This document shows, piece after piece, positions 4,756 to 8,725 of a stretch of DNA of 8,725 bases. The DNA is taken from NCBI GenBank assembly GCA_902766515.1, contig CACXEB010000047.1, positions 1-8,725 of the forward strand, written 5' to 3'. The notes below the pieces were generated by a model. The model saw only the letters and a list, made by a program, of their open reading frames with translations, searched no databases and was not told where the DNA came from. The position numbers and the translations under genes are program-made. This stretch comes from an uncultured Eubacteriales bacterium. GTDB lineage: Bacteria > Bacillota_A > Clostridia > Christensenellales > Aristaeellaceae. Every line of letters starts with the position of its first letter. Within the stretch, counting starts at the first letter, position 1.

Positions 4756-6774
4756 TCAAGTGACAGGTGCCAGTACGGCAGCGGACCGGGCCGGCAGATA
4801 ATAGGTGAAACCGGGGCCGTACAGGGGGTGCGGACTGGCCTGGTACACATAGTCCAGGCTGATGCGGTCCTGCCCGCCGTAAGCGGCGGCGTCGCTTGAA
4901 AAGACGGTCTTCCAGCGCGTATCCGGCGGCACGGAGACAAAGTAATCGGTCTGGGACTGGTTGGGATGCAGGTTGAACAGGAAAATCAAGCCCTTGCGGT
5001 GGAAAACGATCAGCTTCTTTTCCTGATCGATCCATTCGGGCTCAGCGGCCTCGCCCAGCAGCTGGTGCTCCCGGACAAAGTGGACCATATCGGCGTCAAA
5101 GGCGTTGAGCCATGTGTATTTCAGCAGGCCGTTGGTGCTGAGACTCCACTGGCGGCGGGCATATTTGTAACTCCAGCCGTTTCCTTCGCGGGGGAAATCG
5201 ATCCATTCCGGATGGCCGAATTCGTTGCCCATGAAATTGAGGTAGCCGTCCTTGGCCGAAGCTAGCGTCAGGAAGCGGATCAGCTTGTGGTAGTCGATGG
5301 CGTTGTCAATCGTCAGGGAATGATAGTCCTGGTTCATCCCCGTGTACATTTCGGCGTCCGCCAGGCGGAAGATGATCGTCTTATCGCCGACCAGGGCCTG
5401 ATCGTGCGATTCGGCGTAGGAAATCACCCGCTCCCGGGGCCGGGCGGTGGTCAGCTCATACCAGAGCTTGCCCATGTCCCAGTCTTCCATCCGGGTCTCC
5501 TTGATCAGTTTGATCCAGTAGTCCGGGATACCCATGGCGAGCCGGCTGTCAAAGCCGATGCCGCCGTCCTTGATCCTGAGGCAGATACCGGGCATGCCGC
5601 TCATCTCCTCGGCGATGGTGAAGGCGAGAGGATTGACCTCGTGGATCAGCCGGTTCGCCAGCGTCAGATAAATCAGGGCGTCCACGTCGGTGTTCATGGA
5701 ATAATACATCTGGTAATTGGTGAACGCTTCGCCCAGGCCGTGGTTTTCATAGATCATGGACGTTACGCCGTCAAACCGGAAGCCGTCGAAATGGAACTCT
5801 TCCTCCCAGTATTTCAGGTTGGAAAGCAGGAAATGCAGCACCTCGGTCTTGCCGTAGTCAAACAGGCGGGTCTGCCAGGCGACATGCCAGCCGCGGCTGC
5901 CTTCGCGGAAGTACTGGTTATCCGTGCCGTCCTGCTGGTTAAGCCCTTCGCCCGTGTTCGCGCTGGCATGGGAATGCACGACGTCCAGCAGCACATGGAT
6001 CCCGAGCGCGTGCGCTTTGTTGATCAGGTAGCGAAGATCATCCGGCGTACCGAAATGGGAGGACGGCGCGAAGAAGTTTGTGACCTGGTAGCCGAAGGAA
6101 GCGTAATAGGGATGCTCCTGGATCGCCATCAGCTGAACCGCCGTATAGCCCAGCCTGGCGACGCGCGGCAGCACCTCATCGGCAAACTCGCGGTAGGTAC
6201 CGATCCCTTCCCGCTCCGTCGCCATGCCGATGTGTGCCTCGTAGATCAATGTCTGGTCGAGGGGGGCCTGCTTGAAGAAAGCCTGATCCGTCCATTCGAA
6301 GGGCCTCTCGGGCGCCCAGATCTGGCCGGCAAGGATATGCGTTTCCGGATTCAGCACGGCGCGGCGGATGTAAGCAGGCAGCCGTTCAAACCTGGACCCG
6401 TTTTTCTGGACGATCAGCTTGACATACTCCCCGTGCTTCAGCGCGTCTTTGCCGTCCAGGACGATCTCCCATACGCCGTTTTCGCGGCGCGTCAGCGGGT
6501 GGCTGTTCCATGACCAGACATTGAAGTCGCCCGTCAGGAAAACCTGCTCAGCCCCCGGCAGCCACTCGCGGAAAACCCAGCCCGTTTCGTTGCGGTGAAA
6601 ACCAAAGTACAGATAACCGTCCGCGAAATCGCTCAGCTGGTTCTTATCACCGACCAGCCGCGTCATGGTTTCATTGGCACGGGTGAGGCGCATGAGGATA
6701 TCCCCTTTGAAAGGGGTCAGGTTGGGATCGATGTGAAGCATCCTGTCACAGGCCCGCTCCGGATAGGTCAGCAT
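4756..6774 (-). CDS. glgB: 1,4-alpha-glucan branching enzyme, eukaryote-like GH13_8 type
   Basis: This 672-residue enzyme cuts alpha-1,4 glucan chains and rejoins them by alpha-1,6 links, making glycogen branches in the cytoplasm. An N-terminal helical segment (1-48) leads to a CBM48-type beta domain (about 52-145, GWVFREWLPGAEQVFLTGDF). The GH13 barrel (about 165-560) shows YEAHIGMA, DVVHSH (264-269), DGFRFDGVTSMIYENHGL with the nucleophile Asp335, TIAEEMSGMPG with acid/base Glu389, and YAESHDQALVGDK with Asp458; NFMGNEFGHPEWIDFPRE (513-530) and a beta C-terminal domain follow. All catalytic residues are present and length is normal. The motif set matches plant/animal/yeast branching enzymes (GH13_8) more than the common bacterial GH13_9 GlgB. 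AAAGGAGG 9 bases upstream supports the start at 6774. It is the last gene of galE-apbE-glgB and converges on glgP-side genes. Confidence 0.96.
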   Translation of the reverse strand: MLTYPERACDRMLHIDPNLTPFKGDILMRLTRANETMTRLVGDKNQLSDFADGYLYFGFHRNETGWVFREWLPGAEQVFLTGDFNVWSWNSHPLTRRENGVWEIVLDGKDALKHGEYVKLIVQKNGSRFERLPAYIRRAVLNPETHILAGQIWAPERPFEWTDQAFFKQAPLDQTLIYEAHIGMATEREGIGTYREFADEVLPRVARLGYTAVQLMAIQEHPYYASFGYQVTNFFAPSSHFGTPDDLRYLINKAHALGIHVLLDVVHSHASANTGEGLNQQDGTDNQYFREGSRGWHVAWQTRLFDYGKTEVLHFLLSNLKYWEEEFHFDGFRFDGVTSMIYENHGLGEAFTNYQMYYSMNTDVDALIYLTLANRLIHEVNPLAFTIAEEMSGMPGICLRIKDGGIGFDSRLAMGIPDYWIKLIKETRMEDWDMGKLWYELTTARPRERVISYAESHDQALVGDKTIIFRLADAEMYTGMNQDYHSLTIDNAIDYHKLIRFLTLASAKDGYLNFMGNEFGHPEWIDFPREGNGWSYKYARRQWSLSTNGLLKYTWLNAFDADMVHFVREHQLLGEAAEPEWIDQEKKLIVFHRKGLIFLFNLHPNQSQTDYFVSVPPDTRWKTVFSSDAAAYGGQDRISLDYVYQASPHPLYGPGFTYYLPARSAAVLAPVT

Positions 6775-6783
6775 TGCGTCAGT

Positions 6784-6791
6784 CCTCCTTT
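6784..6791 (-). promoter_or_regulatory. Ribosome binding site of glgB, overlapping the apbE stop
   Basis: Read on the - strand, AAAGGAGG lies 9 bases before the glgB ATG and shares its first bases with the apbE stop codon TAA (6792-6790). This tight packing supports cotranscription of apbE and glgB and fixes the glgB start. Confidence 0.8.
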
Positions 6792-7860
6792 ATTGGTTGG
6801 TTGCGCCGGTGCTCTTCAGGTATGCCGTCATGCCGTCCGTATACCGTACGGAACGGTCCGGCAGGATCCAGAAAGCTTCCACACCGTCCATGGAATCCAC
6901 CAGCGCACGGCCGGTCTCGTAATCCGCGATGAAGAGGAAGGTAGAGAGAAAGTCGCACAGCCCGGAATCGTCCGCTACGATGGTCACGGCCCGGAAATGA
7001 TCTGCCGGCATCAGGGTCTCAGGCGAAATCAGGTGCGCGTAGCGCTTGCCCTGGACGATATAGTACCGCTGATAATCTCCGGAGGTCACGACAGCCTTGT
7101 CGGTCGTGAACAGCGTGTCGAACAGGTCGTTGCCTGTCGTACCGCCATCCGGATCCTGGATGCCTACGCCCCATTTGAGACCGCTGTCCGCTTTGGCCTC
7201 TCCGGCGCAGATGTTGCCGCCGGCGTTGAGGACAAAGGACGTGACGGGAGTCGTCCTCAGGTAGTCCGCGGCCAGCTGGGCGGTATAGCCCTTGGCGACG
7301 GCACCGAAGTCAAGCTGGAGCTCAGGGTCGTCGAAGAATACGGTCTGTTCGTCCGGGTCAAGAATGACATGTCCGATGTCCATGTGGCGGGAAGCTTCTT
7401 CCAGCTGGTCCATGGGCGGGAGCGCGACGCCTTCCTCACGGTAGGCGTGCCACAGCTGCAGTACGCTTCCCATGGCCACATTGACATATTCGCTGCCGAA
7501 TCGTTCCTGCTGCCGCATACACCAGTCCAGGAAGTCATAGAACCTGCGGTCCACCCGGACCGGCGCCTGCCCGGCCTTCCGGTTGACGGAGCAGAGGTTT
7601 TCCATCCCGTCATAGGTATGGTAGCCGTCGAACAGCCGGTGGTAATCGATGAAAATATCCTTGACACCTTCATAGGCGCTTGAAAAATCCGCCTGGTCCT
7701 CCGCGTAGCCGATGAGGGTGATGACCGTGTCAAAGACATCATAAATGACGGCGTTGTAGCGGTGATACCCGCTACCGGACGCCGCGGCGCAGGCTGTGCC
7801 ACCTGTGACGGACAGGCACAGCATGACAGCGATGAATCGGCAGATGAAACGCTTCCGCAT
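6790..7860 (-). CDS. apbE: ApbE-family FAD:protein FMN transferase, exported
   Basis: ApbE proteins move FMN from FAD to a Thr/Ser of target proteins outside the cytoplasmic membrane (for example Rnf/Nqr subunits and FMN-bind domain proteins), using Mg2+. The start is placed at 7860 (356 residues) since GGAGG lies 5 bases upstream; the longer frame to 7908 would overlap galE. Residues 1-26 are an export signal (MRKRFICRFIAVMLCLSVTG), with Cys24 in GGTAC a weak lipobox or ACAA a possible signal peptidase I site. Family motifs: YDVFDTVITLIGY (40-52), LDFGAVAKGY (183-192), LNAGGNICAGEAK (211-223), VVTSGDYQRYY (257-267), AHLISPETLMPA (275-286) and CDFLST (302-307) with the likely metal-site Asp303 and Thr307. 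The sequence ends KSTGATNQ, which recalls the TGAT part of ApbE target sites. It sits between galE and glgB with no flavoprotein target in view. Confidence 0.92.
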   Translation of the reverse strand: MRKRFICRFIAVMLCLSVTGGTACAAASGSGYHRYNAVIYDVFDTVITLIGYAEDQADFSSAYEGVKDIFIDYHRLFDGYHTYDGMENLCSVNRKAGQAPVRVDRRFYDFLDWCMRQQERFGSEYVNVAMGSVLQLWHAYREEGVALPPMDQLEEASRHMDIGHVILDPDEQTVFFDDPELQLDFGAVAKGYTAQLAADYLRTTPVTSFVLNAGGNICAGEAKADSGLKWGVGIQDPDGGTTGNDLFDTLFTTDKAVVTSGDYQRYYIVQGKRYAHLISPETLMPADHFRAVTIVADDSGLCDFLSTFLFIADYETGRALVDSMDGVEAFWILPDRSVRYTDGMTAYLKSTGATNQ

Positions 7861-7865
7861 GACAG

Positions 7866-7870
7866 CCTCC
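7866..7870 (-). promoter_or_regulatory. Ribosome binding site of apbE; decides the start
   Basis: GGAGG on the - strand is 5 bases before the ATG at 7860, just after the galE stop (TAA, 7874-7872). It favours the start at 7860, directly before the basic and hydrophobic export signal, over the upstream in-frame ATG at 7908, whose extra 16 residues lie wholly before the signal peptide. Confidence 0.75.
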
Positions 7871-7871
7871 G

Positions 7872-8725
7872 TTATGCGTGGTAGCCCATGGGGTTCAGGC
7901 TCTGCCAATGCCAGGCGTCACGGCACATGTCCGTGAGGCTGCGGCTGGTCTTCCAATGGAGCAGCTCAAGCGCCTTGGAGGGATCGGCATAGCAGGTGGC
8001 GATGTCGCCGGGCCGCCGGGCCGAGATCTGGTAGGGCACTTTGACGCCGTTGGTTTCTTCAAAGGCATGCAGGAGCTGGAGTACGCTGTAACCGACCCCA
8101 GTGCCCAGGTTGATTGCCTCGACTCCGGTATGTTCTTTCGCGTAACGCAGCGCGGCGACGTGGCCCTCGGCCAGGTCCATGACATGGATATAGTCCCGGA
8201 CACCTGTGCCATCCGGCGTCGGATAATCATCGCCGAAGACGTTCAGATGGGGCAGGCGTCCTTTCGCGACCTGGCAGATAAACGGCATCAGGTTATTGGG
8301 AATGCCGTTGGGGTCTTCGCCGATCATACCGCTTTCATGCGCGCCGACCGGGTTGAAGTACCGAAGGAGTACCACGGACAGCGCCGTGTCGGCCTGTCCT
8401 GCGTCGCGGAGGATCTGCTCAGACATGAACTTGGTCCAGCCATAGGGATTGGTGCACCCGAGCGGGAAAGTCTCCTTCAGGGGCATTTCCTGGATCGTGC
8501 CATAGACCGTCGCGGAGGACGAGAACACGATCTGCCTGCAGCCGTGCGCGGCCATGACCTCGAGCAGCGTCAGGGTCGCGTCGAGGTTGTTCCGGTAATA
8601 CATGAGCGGTTTGGCAACGGATTCACCGACCGCTTTCAGACCGGCGAAATGGATCACCTGGTCGATGCTGTATTCTGAAAATACCTTTTCCAGGTCATCC
8701 TTTGACGTGCAGTCTCCGACCACCA
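7872..8725 (-). CDS. galE: UDP-glucose 4-epimerase, partial (N-terminus outside window)
   Basis: GalE interconverts UDP-galactose and UDP-glucose with bound NAD+, in the Leloir pathway and for sugar-nucleotide supply, in the cytoplasm. The frame is open to the window edge: about 284 codons are seen of a usual 330-340, so some 55 N-terminal residues, including the GxxGxxG NAD-binding loop, lie beyond. The visible part aligns in order with the family: GDCTSKDDLEKVF, VIHFAGLKAVGESV, YYRNNLDATLTLLEVM, the catalytic serine motif VFSSSATVYG, the YxxxK pair in NPYGWTKFMSEQIL, LRYFNPVGAHESGMIGEDP, NNLMPFICQVA, FGDDYPTPDGTGVRDYIHVMDLAEGH, NLGTGVGYSVL and RRPGDIATCYADPSKA. The C-terminus is complete. 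It is the first visible gene of the galE-apbE-glgB set, 11 bp before apbE. Confident extended-SDR epimerase; the substrate class (GalE or a close UDP-sugar epimerase) is inferred from strong motif agreement. Confidence 0.95.
   Translation of the reverse strand, partial: VVGDCTSKDDLEKVFSEYSIDQVIHFAGLKAVGESVAKPLMYYRNNLDATLTLLEVMAAHGCRQIVFSSSATVYGTIQEMPLKETFPLGCTNPYGWTKFMSEQILRDAGQADTALSVVLLRYFNPVGAHESGMIGEDPNGIPNNLMPFICQVAKGRLPHLNVFGDDYPTPDGTGVRDYIHVMDLAEGHVAALRYAKEHTGVEAINLGTGVGYSVLQLLHAFEETNGVKVPYQISARRPGDIATCYADPSKALELLHWKTSRSLTDMCRDAWHWQSLNPMGYHA

Noticed and set aside
5287..6513. Open + strand frame of 408 codons opposite glgB
   Set aside because: It is antisense to a fully recognisable branching enzyme and shows no family motif; high G+C content leaves such frames open by chance.
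6595..7683. Open + strand frame of 362 codons opposite glgB and apbE
   Set aside because: It runs across two recognised genes and their junction in antisense and has no recognisable domain.
7861..7908. Longer apbE start at 7908
   Set aside because: The extra 16 residues precede a clear export signal and overlap the galE 3' end, while the ATG at 7860 has GGAGG 5 bases upstream.
7878..8678. Open + strand frame of 266 codons opposite galE
   Set aside because: galE motifs cover the whole - strand; the + frame is a shadow.
8721..8723. GTG at the window edge as the real galE start
   Set aside because: Alignment with the family shows that the NAD-binding N-terminus is still missing there, so the gene continues beyond the window.

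Overview
The window reads as ordinary chromosomal DNA of a G+C-rich bacterium, most likely a Gram-positive-type anaerobe of the Clostridia. The reasons are strong AGGAGG-type ribosome binding sites, a consensus SigA/sigma70 promoter, a PrsA/SurA-like lipoprotein, a Clostridia-style ApbE and a secreted protein with a PTPTPSPTPKPT linker. A Christensenellales-like gut or rumen lineage would fit, but that is a guess from style and not something the sequence proves. There is no mobile element, RNA gene, CRISPR array or defence locus.

Layout. The left half is read on the + strand: the 3' part of glycogen phosphorylase (glgP, 1-1467), a membrane-anchored or secreted protein with a peptidoglycan-binding domain (1464-2216) that overlaps glgP by 4 bp, and a small membrane protein (2235-2768). 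These three look like one operon. A separate, very good promoter (2778-2806), whose -35/-10 spacer holds a perfect inverted repeat, then drives a 602-residue lipoprotein related to the PrsA/SurA foldases (2847-4655). A strong symmetrical hairpin at about 4668-4708 ends this gene and can also end the convergent operon.

The right half is read on the - strand as galE (partial, 8725-7872), apbE (7860-6790) and glgB (6774-4756), spaced 11 and 15 bp apart with good ribosome binding sites. Their promoter lies outside the window. GlgB makes the alpha-1,6 branches of glycogen, GlgP releases glucose-1-phosphate from it, and GalE links UDP-galactose and UDP-glucose, so both sides of the window concern storage and sugar-nucleotide metabolism. 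ApbE, a flavin transferase, is the odd member of its operon.

The most unusual object is the lipoprotein at 2847-4655. Its N-terminal chaperone region is split by 6.75 copies of an acidic 16-residue repeat. Its parvulin domain carries a helical, coiled-coil-like insertion of about 80 residues, and the two histidines normally seen in parvulin active sites are replaced by Gln and Tyr. It looks like a modified, probably non-catalytic extracytoplasmic chaperone. Other points worth a look are the eukaryote-type (GH13_8-like) branching enzyme, the coupling of glgP to a cell-wall-binding protein with a possible OB-fold tail, and a TGAT tail on ApbE that resembles its own target motif.
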